From contig CAIYUO010000028.1 of the NCBI GenBank assembly GCA_903929425.1, forward strand, positions 1 through 34,206: a DNA stretch of 34,206 nt. The letters run 5' to 3'. Positions 17,301 through 24,656 of the stretch are shown one piece after another. Each line of letters begins with the position of its first letter. The first letter of the stretch is position 1. Source of the stretch: an uncultured Bacteroidota bacterium. Its GTDB lineage: Bacteria > Bacteroidota > Bacteroidia > Chitinophagales > Chitinophagaceae. The notes under the pieces were generated by a model. It ran no database searches and was not told where the DNA came from. It saw nothing but the letters and a program-made list of their open reading frames with translations. A program made the position numbers and the translations under genes.

Positions 17301-20300
17301 ACATTAACACTTCCAACCTCAGGGACCTTAGCTACCTTAAGCGATATTTCAGGTAGCTCAATTGATGGTAATAGCATAACAGGTGTTATCAATCCAATTA
17401 ATGGTGGTACAGGTGTAGCCAATGATAATAATTTTACAGTTACGCTTGGCGGTTCTATTTCAACTGGTGCTAATTTAATTACAACAGGTACAACAGGTTC
17501 CAATGCATCTGACATTACACTTAAAACAACAGCAGCAACCGTTTTAGAATTACCCAACTCAGGTGTGTTAGCTACTTTAGAAGGAACAGAGACTTTAACT
17601 AACAAAACAATTGATGCGAGTTTAAATACAATTTCAAATATTAATAATGCAAGCATTGCTAGTAATGCAGCTATTGATGATTCAAAATTGGCAAACATTG
17701 CAGCTGCGGGTAAAGTTTTAAACTCAGCAACTACAGCAACCAATGCGAACACTAATAATGCAATTGTTGCAAGAGATGGTTCAGGTAATTTTAGTGCAGG
17801 TATTATTACGGCAAGCTTAAATGGCAATGCAGGGACAGCTACAAAACTTCAAACTACAAGAGCTATTTATGGAAACAACTTTGATGGATCCGCTGCATTA
17901 ACAGGAATCATAGCTCCAAACTTTGGAGGTACAGGTAGTCAATACACAAAATTCACTTCAACAGCAACTTCAGAAAAAACATATACCTTACCTAATGCTA
18001 ACGCAACCATTTTAACTACAGCTACATTGGTAACAGTTGCTCAAGGAGGAACTGGAACAGCAAGTGCAACTCAGAATTTTGTATTTGCTGGTCCTGCAAC
18101 AGGTTCTTCCGCAGGTGCTCCATCATTTAGAGCTTTAACTGCAGCTGACTTACCATCAGGTAGCGGATCTTATATAGGTAATACAACAACGCAACAAGCT
18201 AATTCGAATTTCAATATTAGTGGTAATGGTATTGTAGGTGGAAGTATGGTGGCAACGCAATACATTGTTCCATCTGCAACTAGCGCGCAATTCTTAAAAG
18301 GTGATGGTTCATTAGATGCTACGACATACGCTGCTGCAGGTTCGAATAGCGACATCACATCATTATCTGGTTTAACAACTGCATTATCGATTGGCCAAGG
18401 AGGTACGGGATCAACAACCAGAAACTTTGTTGATTTAACTTCAAGTGAAATTATTGCAGGAACAAAAACATTTAGCAGTAATATAAACGTAAATGGATTA
18501 ACTGTTGGATTAGGGGGTGGCACGAACAATTCGAATGCTGCATTCGGTAATGGTGCATTAGCATCAAATACTGCTGGTCTTAACAATACTGCTATAGGAA
18601 ATGTCGCTTTAAATTTAAATACTGGCTCTTACAATACCGCGATTGGTAGTCAAGTATTGCCTAAAAATACAACTGGTACCAATAATACCGCAATGGGTTA
18701 TGGTGCATTATATAATAACGTATCTGGTACATCAAACTCTGCTATTGGAGATGGTGCCCTATTTTATAATACAGGAAGCAACAACATTTCAGTGGGTAGT
18801 GGAGCAAATGATAAAAATACTACCGGTAACGACAATACAGCCATTGGTTATCATGCATTACAACCAAATACCACAGGAAATAACAACACAGCAATAGGTT
18901 CTGGAGCAGGCGTAGCAACTGCTAATTTATCAAATACAACTGCAATAGGATACGGTGCATCAGCGACTGCTAGTAATACTGTGCAATTAGGTAATTCAAG
19001 TGTTACCAAAGTAAAAACAAGTGGTAATATTACTGCAGGTGATGTTACTTATCCAAGTGTACATAATGGTGTTACTAATCAAGTATTATCCATTGATGCT
19101 TCAGGTACTGCTACCTTCAAAACAATTGACGGAGCTGGTGCAAATTTAACGAATGGCAAAATATTAGTTGGTAATGCAAGCAATATAGCTGCTGCGGTTA
19201 ATTTAACAGGTGATGTTACCATGACTAATGCAGGTGTTGTTTCAATTACTAGCAATGCAGTAACCTATAGTAAAATACAAACAATGGGTGCTAAAACAAT
19301 ATTGGGAAATAAATCAGCAACCACTGCTGGAACTCCAGGTGAAATTATTTTAGGCACGGGTTTGAATTTAGATCCTACAACAGGAATTTTAACAGCAAGT
19401 GTTAATTCAGCTTCGGGTTCAGTAACTAAAATTATGCCAGTTACTTTAACGACAACTGGAAGCACCTATACGTCAACTGTTGCTAGTTCAACTTCAACAC
19501 CTACAATTAATATAAATATACCTTTAGCATCAAATGCAGGTGTAACGGCAGGATTATTAAGTAATGCTGATTATGCTACTTTTAGTGCTAAGCAAAATGC
19601 TATTGCATTTGGTACAGGTGTTCAAGACTTTTTAACGACACCAACTACTTCTACCTTATTATCTACTATCAGTGATAAAACAGGAACAGGTGAATTGGTA
19701 TTAGCAACAAGTCCAACTTTGGTTACGCCAATTTTAGGAGATGCAACCGCTACTACTTTAACTTTAACGACTCCTTTGAGTGTTGCCAATGGTGGTATTG
19801 GAACTGCAACAGTACCGGCTAATTTAGTTTTAGCGGGTCCACTTTCAGGCGCTGATGATGCGCCAACTTTCAGAGCATTAACAGGTGCCGATTTACCATC
19901 AGGCAGTGGTTCCTATATTAATAACGCTAACACACAACAATCAGGCGCAAGCTTTAATGTTAGTGGAACAGGTGCAGTTGGAGGACTATTTACTGCAGGT
20001 TCCATTAGTTTGACTACTGCGGTAAGTGTAGGTAATGGTGGTACTGGTGTGAAAACTTTCCCGGCAAACTCTGTATTAATTGGTAATGGAACAAGCGCAT
20101 TACAAGGTATACAACCAGGTTCATCAGGAAACGTATTGGTATCAAATGGAACGACTTGGTCATCACAAGCAGCTCCACCATCGGGTGTATCTTCGGTTAG
20201 TGCTATTGCTGCAACATCAAATGCGAAAGGTGCAACGATTAGTGGAACTTCAATCGTATTAACACCAGCTGATGGAACTAACGGTGGTATTGTAACCAAT

Positions 20301-20684
20301 GGTGCACAAACATTTGCTGGAACAAAAACATTTATAAATGAAAATGTAGCTGGTGCCTTAGTGGGAACCACTGTAAATTCAACCCTCTCTGGATTTAATG
20401 CAGCGCTTGTTGCGGTAAACGCCGATTTCACTATTAATGCGTCTAATGCAACAACATATAATGGCAAGGTATTGGTTTGTTCAACGAATGCATTTACCAT
20501 TACATTTGATGCTACTGTTCCAGTAGGATTTACATGTATGATATTACAATCAGATAACAACACTGTTAGTTTTTCTGGTGCGAATAATAGATATAATTAT
20601 AATGCTACTTCAGGTATATATGCTATTGCAACTGCAATGTGTTATGCAAGTGGATCTGTTTTATTAACTGGAGATTTACAATAA
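11316..20684 (+). CDS. Giant fibre-like surface protein with phage-tail-fibre and YadA-head repeats
   Basis: The protein has 3122 residues. A signal peptide (1-23, ending SLFSSAQ) is followed by a beta-domain (about 24-150: LFQAVARDANGNAAVAR ... FWNVPYAYIAA) common at the start of Bacteroidota fibre proteins. Then come: a GGTG module (about 165-250); about nine 24-residue repeats with TDSLIAKANASVAGN (311-520); a coiled-coil-like stretch of RATAAEG heptads (582-800); SPALTGIPTAPTATAG fibre motifs; four blocks opening with KGKLQLAGDL or variants, about 206-219 residues apart; about ten GGTG modules in total; a YadA-like head (about 2403-2560) of NTAIG repeats; and a C-terminal beta-domain (about 3010-3122). 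These motifs are known from trimeric fibres, so a long trimeric fibre is likely. No S74 peptidase chaperone, YadA anchor or T9SS sorting domain is seen, so export and anchoring are unexplained. The lectin and SUMF1 genes follow at once. Confidence 0.85.
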   Translation: MFKYLSSLLIIVGISFSLFSSAQTATLPDGVLFQAVARDANGNAAVARAVYAKVSILKGSASGSSVYAESFQVTSSDAGIFTLVIGKGTRTSGAANLMAIDWGSSTYYINIQLAIAPTLPDPNWSPTNEYVDLGTSQFWNVPYAYIAARSLVADSATTISSILPSTKGGTGINNNGKTITIANNLITKGIGDLTITTTATSNVTFPTSGTLATLAGAETLTNKTITSPTIIGRPVTITQDTATADSTIATTLYVSQKVGALALATGATSGAKLNLSDTSAMLSSRIARDTVSLSNRINLKADKLNAKIDSSLYVTGKATVTDSLIAKANAKVAGNFNVTGKTTITDSLVAKANASVAGNINVTGKATVTDSLIAKGNASVAGNINVIGKATVTDSLIAKSSVRIDSSLSVLGKVTIKDSLLAKANVLFDSNLFVRGNLRLGGRLLLDSGLKFNDSLVVTRGARIDSSLLVKGKIIVYDSLVAKANASVVGNLGVTGKAIITDSLVAKANASVVGNLFVKGINILSKSNSDSLLFVNRLVTDSTVLAGKSRADSTLLADRINALGTTVTGQIQDAVSNSSGDLNAALNAEIGRAMGAEALKLNKTDTAAMLSVYRLSMIDKDNYKVTNNAALLTETNRATAAEGVLTTNIASTNSSLTAEVGRATAEEALKLNKTDTAAMLNVYRLSMIDKDNYKVTNNAALLTETNRATAAEGVLTSSVASTNSSLTAEFNRATAAEGVLTSSIASTNASLTAEVNRATAAEGVLTTSIASTNSSLTAEVNRAILAENNLQNNITSNTNSITANTASIALRATIASPALTGIPTAPTATAGDNSTQIATTAFVSSATAAATPDATITQKGKLQLAGDLGGTAGAPVVNSIGGVSSATIATLPTTVATHTASITANTTNIAANTSSITSNTNNIAANTASITAENTRATAAETQLSSDLAALKSKESIDSGSLMILINANTSNISTNLLKQQTDSLTLATKISADSSLLKNLINVNTSDITVHTSQISNNTANIVQNSTDITANTLAINNRVQYTDMPAALLPYLKTDDTLSMLAVYKAAMIDNNAKVASLIADTATLITRFGYKEDAANKSTDVSGDGTSDTKYPSVKAVKDFVDNAITQSTPDATTTVKGKIKLSGDLTGIAAAPTVNSVGGSSSTTIHAAEQLANAATDANTNDAIVKRDNNGGFSAGNITASITGNVTGNLTGNASTATTLAGARSIYGNSFDGSADLSQVIAPNYGGTGVDNGTKTITLGGNILTANSFTTAGNYSTTLNSVGVTNITLPTSGTIATLAGTETMTNKSLVSPSLTGLPTAPTASLGTQNNQIATTAFVASFVTNASVADASTTIKGKLQLAGDLTGTADLPTVKSFAGVNTSTMANINTTIAAATSSNTSNSLVKRDVTGNFTAGIITASLNGNATTATTLAATKNIYGNTFDGSADLTQAIAGNYGGTGVDNGNKTITLGGNILTANSFTTAGNYSTTLTSTGLTNVTLPTTGTIATLAGTETFTNKTIVDVALTGVPTAPTATAGTSTNQVATTAFVTSATPDASSSVKGKIQLAGDLSGNAASPSVATVGGSAATDIHTAEMLANAATNNSSANTIVKRDGTGNFSAGTITANLVGTSTNVTGIVAGINGGTGVANSGKTITLGGNINTGRGFTTTGTTVSNASDITLKTTASTNLTLPTTGVLATIDGSENLTNKTVNGLTLSPAAVGFSIAGGTSSKTITLIDNATVSGTNSGDQTIELTGDVTGIGGGSFATTLANSGVSAGVYGGATSVPTITIDAKGRITNAASTTITGVSSIGSLLESGKIIVGDVSNQAAKVDMTGDVTIDNSGATTIGNSKVTTQTILNSNVTYEKIQNVSASNKILGRVSAGAGRVEEIATIGTGNVVRAISPTFTGTPQVPTAAYPSNDGTIASTQYVTTAISNISGNQITGVIAGANGGTGVNNSGKTITLGRNLTTTGTNGNSNASDITFKTTGATTLTLPTSGTLATLSDISGSSIDGNSITGVINPINGGTGVANDNNFTVTLGGSISTGANLITTGTTGSNASDITLKTTAATVLELPNSGVLATLEGTETLTNKTIDASLNTISNINNASIASNAAIDDSKLANIAAAGKVLNSATTATNANTNNAIVARDGSGNFSAGIITASLNGNAGTATKLQTTRAIYGNNFDGSAALTGIIAPNFGGTGSQYTKFTSTATSEKTYTLPNANATILTTATLVTVAQGGTGTASATQNFVFAGPATGSSAGAPSFRALTAADLPSGSGSYIGNTTTQQANSNFNISGNGIVGGSMVATQYIVPSATSAQFLKGDGSLDATTYAAAGSNSDITSLSGLTTALSIGQGGTGSTTRNFVDLTSSEIIAGTKTFSSNINVNGLTVGLGGGTNNSNAAFGNGALASNTAGLNNTAIGNVALNLNTGSYNTAIGSQVLPKNTTGTNNTAMGYGALYNNVSGTSNSAIGDGALFYNTGSNNISVGSGANDKNTTGNDNTAIGYHALQPNTTGNNNTAIGSGAGVATANLSNTTAIGYGASATASNTVQLGNSSVTKVKTSGNITAGDVTYPSVHNGVTNQVLSIDASGTATFKTIDGAGANLTNGKILVGNASNIAAAVNLTGDVTMTNAGVVSITSNAVTYSKIQTMGAKTILGNKSATTAGTPGEIILGTGLNLDPTTGILTASVNSASGSVTKIMPVTLTTTGSTYTSTVASSTSTPTININIPLASNAGVTAGLLSNADYATFSAKQNAIAFGTGVQDFLTTPTTSTLLSTISDKTGTGELVLATSPTLVTPILGDATATTLTLTTPLSVANGGIGTATVPANLVLAGPLSGADDAPTFRALTGADLPSGSGSYINNANTQQSGASFNVSGTGAVGGLFTAGSISLTTAVSVGNGGTGVKTFPANSVLIGNGTSALQGIQPGSSGNVLVSNGTTWSSQAAPPSGVSSVSAIAATSNAKGATISGTSIVLTPADGTNGGIVTNGAQTFAGTKTFINENVAGALVGTTVNSTLSGFNAALVAVNADFTINASNATTYNGKVLVCSTNAFTITFDATVPVGFTCMILQSDNNTVSFSGANNRYNYNATSGIYAIATAMCYASGSVLLTGDLQ
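12247..12873 (+). repeat. 72-bp tandem repeats (24 residues) inside the giant fibre gene
   Basis: About nine units encode V-x-G-K-x-x-x-x-D-S-L-[IVL]-A-K-x-x-[AV]-x-[VIL]-x-x-N. The first four and last two are nearly regular; one central unit is longer (about 36 residues). Strict 24-residue spacing with alternating hydrophobic positions suggests a beta-helix or triple-beta-spiral shaft. DNA-level similarity between units points to tandem duplication. Confidence 0.8.
13104..13461 (+). repeat. Near-identical 148-bp direct repeat with 210-bp period in the fibre gene
   Basis: 13104-13251 and 13314-13461 are almost the same at DNA level, starting GAAGCACTAAAGCTAAATAA, and differ at only a few bases. 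Each encodes ALKLNKTDTAAML, RLSMIDKDNYKVTNNAALL, then a RATAAEG heptad. The low divergence implies a recent duplication or gene conversion. Further short RATAAEG copies follow up to about 13660. Confidence 0.85.
14711..16200 (+). repeat. Long tandem fibre modules (about 206-219 residues) in the fibre gene
   Basis: Modules start with DA[ST]-x-x-x-KGK[IL] at about 14715, 15372 and 15990. They share the order KGKLQLAGDLTG, NSLVKRD..G.F.AG.ITA, IYGN.FDGSADL, NYGGTGVDNG, KTITLGGNIL, TSGTIATLAGTET and TGLPTAPTA. The second and first copies are strongly alike in DNA, for example around 15057 and 15690. These are the same linked motifs seen in bacteriophage tail fibres. Confidence 0.75.
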
Positions 20685-20689
20685 TAAAA

Positions 20690-21427
20690 ATGAAAAAAGG
20701 AATTTACATTATATTATTGTTGATCTTGAATCACTTCACAAGTGTTGCTCAAATATCATTGCCTAATTTACAAGCACTGCAATATGAAAGCAGTGATTTA
20801 GGGAATGCATTAAATTTTGATGGCACGGGTACTTATGCATTAGGCAAGGCCTATGTGAGAGATTCTATTGTAGATTTTACCATTGAATTTTGGATTAAAA
20901 ATACAGGAACCGATGTGGCTAATGATCGAGTTTATGGTTCTTATTTTAATAATGCTTTGCAAATTGGGAAAAGCACAACCAATTTAACTTTATTAACAAC
21001 TGACTTAGGCGGTCCAGCAACATGGCAAACTGTTTGCGCATTACCTTCTAATATATGGGTGCATATTGCTATCATCAGAGGAGGAACTAGTTTGAAAGTA
21101 TATAAAAATGCTGCATTAGCACAAACATATACTTTAACTAGTAGTAGCAGTATTTTACCCAGCTTTTTCAGACTGGGTTCAAATGTAAATGGTGCAGGGG
21201 CCAATGCCAATTTTACCATCGATGAGTTAAGAATTTGGAAATTCGCAGTCCCAACAACCCCAACTAATTTTATTCAAAAATATATGTACTCGGGTATTAA
21301 CCCTAATTCAACTGTTGATCAAAATCCATCTACCAAATTGGTTTTGTATTATAAGTTTGATCAAGGTATTCTTGATCAAGACAATTCAGGTGAGTTGGGA
21401 TTATTTAATTCAGCAACTAGTAATTAA
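20690..21427 (+). CDS. Secreted LamG/concanavalin-A-like domain protein
   Basis: I chose ATG 20690 (245 residues), because it starts a clean signal peptide (MKKGIYIILLLILNHFTSVAQ); an upstream in-frame ATG at 20639 lies inside the fibre gene and adds 17 unlikely residues. The mature part is a LamG-type beta-sandwich: ALNFDGTGTYALGK, VDFTIEFWIKN, WQTVCALPSNIWVHIAIIR, SLKVYKNAALAQTYTL, FFRLGSNVNG, NFTIDELRIWKFAV, with the end KLVLYYKFDQGILDQDNSG resembling the spacer between LamG repeats. Such domains bind sugars or proteins. It starts 5 bp after the fibre gene's stop and ends 4 bp before the next gene, so it is in the same operon. It has no T9SS sorting domain and no lipobox. A lectin-like role on the surface or fibre is inferred. 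Confidence 0.82.
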   Translation: MKKGIYIILLLILNHFTSVAQISLPNLQALQYESSDLGNALNFDGTGTYALGKAYVRDSIVDFTIEFWIKNTGTDVANDRVYGSYFNNALQIGKSTTNLTLLTTDLGGPATWQTVCALPSNIWVHIAIIRGGTSLKVYKNAALAQTYTLTSSSSILPSFFRLGSNVNGAGANANFTIDELRIWKFAVPTTPTNFIQKYMYSGINPNSTVDQNPSTKLVLYYKFDQGILDQDNSGELGLFNSATSN

Positions 21428-21431
21428 TAAT

Positions 21432-22979
21432 ATGAAAAAAACAATTTATTTATTTATCCTACTATTCATAACTAGTCAGTCTTTTGCTAATAACTTAGTT
21501 ATAGGATCAACTGTTTATGCTAGTGGAACGAACACCATTACTTTTACCATTAAATGGGATAATAGTTGGAGGGTAAATGGTGCCCAAGGTCCTAATAATT
21601 GGGATGCGGTTTGGATTTTCGTAAAAAGACAGCCCTGTGCTGCCAATGGTATTTGGTCACATGCATTACTTAGCACTACTGCAGCTGATCATACGATTAC
21701 TGCTCCAAATAGTAATAATTTAATTATTGACCCTGTGACTGATGGCATGGGTGTTTTTATACATAGAGATGCATCAGCAAACAATCAAATTGGAAATTTA
21801 ACAACAGCTACTACCGTTAATATTAAATTGTCAGGTACTTATAATCCTGCTTTAGTAGGGTCTTCAACTAACGCGGATAACTTTAAAGTTATTGGCATTG
21901 AAATGGTGTATGTACCAACGGGTAGTTTTTATATTGGAGATGGTCGTCCAACCAATACAAGTAATTTTTCGGCGGGAAATGCGGTTAGTGCTAAACTAAT
22001 TAATAGTGCCATTCAGACAGCCGGTTTGGGTTCATATATTAATTATACAAGTAACCCGACATATGGTTGTGTTATTCCATTACCTAGTACTTATCCATTA
22101 GGTTATAATGGCTTTTATTGTATGAAATATGAAATTAATCAACAACAAATTCTTGATTATTTAAATTGCCTTACTTACGATCAACAAGCGGGTCGACTAG
22201 CTGCTTGGGGTGCCAGGTATCCTAATGCTGTAAGTACTTATTGGAACTATGCTGGTAACTATCATAGACAAAGTATTAGAGTAGGTACAGCTGGAACCAA
22301 TAATTCAACTCCTGCAGTTTTTGTATTAGATAACACATGGAATGCTTATTTACCTTCAGGATATATGAACTGGCAGGATTTAACCTCCTATTTAGACTGG
22401 TCTGGTTTAAGACCTATGACAGAATTTGAATACGAAAAAGCCTGTAGAGGTACTTTAAATCCAGTTACTTATGAATATCCTTGGGGCAACAATTCAACAT
22501 TAAATTTAGTTAATGGTACCGGTACCAATGGAAATACGGCAACTGAATTTTACAATGGCATATTGGATGGTATGGTACATGGTAACTGGGATGCTGGTCC
22601 TGCTCGTGCTGGTTTTGCAGCTACAGCAAGTACCAATAGAGTTCAATCAGGTGCAACTTTTTATGGTATCATGGATATGGCTGGAAATGTTTGGGAGCAA
22701 TGTGTGGGCGGAGGAACAGGATATAACTACTCAACTTTTACAACAGCGAATGGCGATGGCGCTTTAGCAAAAAATGGACTCGCAAATGTTACAGGATGGC
22801 CAAGTGATGGAGGAACAGCATCTGGTACCATTCTTAAAGGAGGGGGATATTATAATATGTATTACTATAACTGTTTTCAGGTTTCAGATAGATCCTTTTA
22901 TGCTGGCACGACCTTAAACCAAACTACTGGTAATACAAAAGACAGATCCATTGGGGGAAGAGGAATAAGAAATTACTAA
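21432..22979 (+). CDS. Secreted SUMF1-domain (C-type-lectin-fold) protein, paralogue 1
   Basis: I chose ATG 21432 (515 residues), which starts the signal peptide MKKTIYLFILLFITSQSFA; the open frame upstream overlaps the LamG gene. Residues about 20-150 are a beta-domain (TFTIKWDNSW, NWDAVWIFVKRQ, VTDGMGVFIHRD) shared by all three paralogues. Residues about 155-515 are a formylglycine-generating-enzyme-like (SUMF1) domain: IEMVYVPTGSFYIGDGR, YPLGYNGFYCMKYEI, DWSGLRPMTEFEYEKACRG, YPWGNN, YGIMDMAGNVWEQ, and a C-terminal KGGGYYNM ... SDRSFY ... GGRGIRNY. The catalytic cysteine pair of true FGE is not evident, and the EgtB iron-binding histidines are not seen, so a structural or ligand-binding role is more likely. 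GldK and GldJ share this fold, which is notable beside a GldLM-like pair. Confidence 0.85.
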   Translation: MKKTIYLFILLFITSQSFANNLVIGSTVYASGTNTITFTIKWDNSWRVNGAQGPNNWDAVWIFVKRQPCAANGIWSHALLSTTAADHTITAPNSNNLIIDPVTDGMGVFIHRDASANNQIGNLTTATTVNIKLSGTYNPALVGSSTNADNFKVIGIEMVYVPTGSFYIGDGRPTNTSNFSAGNAVSAKLINSAIQTAGLGSYINYTSNPTYGCVIPLPSTYPLGYNGFYCMKYEINQQQILDYLNCLTYDQQAGRLAAWGARYPNAVSTYWNYAGNYHRQSIRVGTAGTNNSTPAVFVLDNTWNAYLPSGYMNWQDLTSYLDWSGLRPMTEFEYEKACRGTLNPVTYEYPWGNNSTLNLVNGTGTNGNTATEFYNGILDGMVHGNWDAGPARAGFAATASTNRVQSGATFYGIMDMAGNVWEQCVGGGTGYNYSTFTTANGDGALAKNGLANVTGWPSDGGTASGTILKGGGYYNMYYYNCFQVSDRSFYAGTTLNQTTGNTKDRSIGGRGIRNY

Positions 22980-23046
22980 TAATAAATATTAAAAAAATAC
23001 AAATCAATAATCGAAAAAACAATTAACAAAAAATAAAAAAATATAT
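22980..23046 (+). promoter_or_regulatory. A-rich leader before SUMF1 paralogue 2
   Basis: This 67-bp gap is made almost wholly of A and T with many A runs and has no Shine-Dalgarno sequence. Such A-rich leaders favour translation initiation in Bacteroidota. It is the longest gap inside the surface operon, so an internal promoter is possible, but no TAnnTTTG box is seen. Confidence 0.3.
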
Positions 23047-24633
23047 ATGAAGCAATTTTATTTAATCATTGTAGGCTGTTTGCTTTTTTTAACTCAAGCT
23101 TCTGCTAATAATTTAGTTATTGGTACAACTCAATACATTGATAGTTACACTCCGCCAGGTGGTTCTGGAGCTTATAAAGCCCTAAGATTTACCATCCAAT
23201 GGGATAATAGTTGGAGTATTAATTCAGGACCAGCAAACTGGGATGGAATTTGGGTATTTGTGAAAAGACAAAACTGTTCTGGTACCAATAACTGGGTTCA
23301 TCAAAAGTTAGCAACAACCAATGCGGATCATATCGCAAAAAATGCAGCGGGTAATGTTTCTCCTGATGTTCAAGTTGACGCAGTAAGTGATGGTATGGGT
23401 GTTTTCATTAGAAGGATTGGAACCAATGTGGTTGGTAATGTTCCTGTTCAAACAATTTGGTTAAAAATTGATTCTGCTTCAAGCGGAACAAATCCAAGTA
23501 TTACAAAGTCAGCTCAAGATAATTTTGAAATATTAGGTCTTGAAATGGTTTATGTTCCACAAGGACCTTTTAATGCTGGGGATGGTCGAAGTCCCAACTC
23601 AACCAACTTTTCAAATGGTACTGCGACAACTCCTTTTGTTGTTACTTCTGCAGTTCAAGCAGCAGGTGCTGGAAGTGCTAATAACTATACTAGTTTAGCT
23701 TCCTATGGTTGTCCTGGTCTTTTGCCATCTTCATTCCCATTAGGATACAATGGTTTTTATTGTATGAAACATGAGGCCACTATAGGACTATTTGTTGAAT
23801 TTTTAAATTTATTGACCTATGATCAACAAACCACTATACTTCAAGAAGGAGGTTCAACCCTTTTACCCAATGTAATAAATTCATGGTTTGATGGAACAAA
23901 CTGGGCATTTCAGACGAAAGTTACTACTGTAGGCGTATATAATACAGTGCCAGCAGTTTTTTCAACACCCTATCCTTGGATTGCTGAAGGAAATGTTATT
24001 TGGAGAACGATGATTGCTTTTTTAGACTGGTCAGGATTAAGACCTATGACGGAATTTGAATTTGAAAAAGCTTGTAGAGGTTCAAATACAGTTGCACAAA
24101 CACCTATTGCAGCAGTTCCATTTGAATATCCTTGGGGGACCACAGCGCTTTATAATGCTCAGTATGGCAGTGACTATGGAAATGTAAACTCTGGTCCTGG
24201 AACAAATGCTGACGGTCCTGCTTTTTACACAGGTTGGGATATCACGCCAACAAGAGTAGGTGTTTTTGCGAAGGCTAGTACGAATCGCGTGCAGGCAGGT
24301 GCTACCTATTATGGTATTTTGGACATGGCTGGCAACTGTTGGGAACAATGTATTGGAGGTAGTGGTTATGACTATTCAGGATTTACTTCAGCCAATGGCG
24401 ATGGTTTATTGACAAGTAAAGGATATGCAAATGTTGCTGGGTGGCCTTCCAATGGAGGCGTTGGTTCAGGGACCATTATTAAAGGTGGTTGGTGGGAAAT
24501 TGGAGGTACTACTTCGCGTTTACAAACTTCAGATAGATCCATGTATTTAGGTTATCAATGGAATGGAGACAAATCAAACTGGAATTACTCAAAATATAAT
24601 GGTGTAAGAGCAGTTAGGTCATTCCAATACTAA
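23047..24633 (+). CDS. Secreted SUMF1-domain protein, paralogue 2
   Basis: The protein has 528 residues. Its signal peptide (MKQFYLIIVGCLLFLTQASA) could be taken for a lipoprotein signal because of GC at 10-11, but the hydrophobic stretch continues to ASA, so ordinary cleavage is more likely. It shares the N-terminal beta-domain (FTIQWDNSW, NWDGIWVFVKRQ, VSDGMGVFIRR) and the SUMF1 domain (LEMVYVPQGPFNAGDGR, PLGYNGFYCMKHEA, DWSGLRPMTEFEFEKACRG, YPWGTTA, YGILDMAGNCWEQ) with its neighbours. The C-terminal segment after IKGGWW differs strongly from paralogues 1 and 3, although the frame residues TSDRS and GVRAVRSF are kept. A single cysteine in GNCWEQ is not at the FGE active-site position. Read with its neighbours as a family of similar scaffolds with different binding faces. 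Confidence 0.85.
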   Translation: MKQFYLIIVGCLLFLTQASANNLVIGTTQYIDSYTPPGGSGAYKALRFTIQWDNSWSINSGPANWDGIWVFVKRQNCSGTNNWVHQKLATTNADHIAKNAAGNVSPDVQVDAVSDGMGVFIRRIGTNVVGNVPVQTIWLKIDSASSGTNPSITKSAQDNFEILGLEMVYVPQGPFNAGDGRSPNSTNFSNGTATTPFVVTSAVQAAGAGSANNYTSLASYGCPGLLPSSFPLGYNGFYCMKHEATIGLFVEFLNLLTYDQQTTILQEGGSTLLPNVINSWFDGTNWAFQTKVTTVGVYNTVPAVFSTPYPWIAEGNVIWRTMIAFLDWSGLRPMTEFEFEKACRGSNTVAQTPIAAVPFEYPWGTTALYNAQYGSDYGNVNSGPGTNADGPAFYTGWDITPTRVGVFAKASTNRVQAGATYYGILDMAGNCWEQCIGGSGYDYSGFTSANGDGLLTSKGYANVAGWPSNGGVGSGTIIKGGWWEIGGTTSRLQTSDRSMYLGYQWNGDKSNWNYSKYNGVRAVRSFQY

Positions 24634-24656
24634 TTTTAAATTGAAAAAATTTTCTT

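Noticed and set aside
11747-20563. Many antisense open frames of 60-225 codons under the giant fibre gene
   Set aside because: They are produced by the repetitive Ala/Thr/Asn-rich codons of the plus-strand gene, have low-complexity Val/Ala/Pro-rich translations, and show no recognisable domains or start signals.
11316-20684. Prophage or tailocin tail-fibre locus
   Set aside because: No capsid, portal, terminase, sheath, baseplate, lysis or integrase genes in the window, and the protein has a Sec signal peptide, which phage fibres lack.
11316-20684. Trimeric autotransporter (type Vc) adhesin
   Set aside because: YadA-like head repeats are present, but the C-terminal four-strand membrane anchor is not seen.
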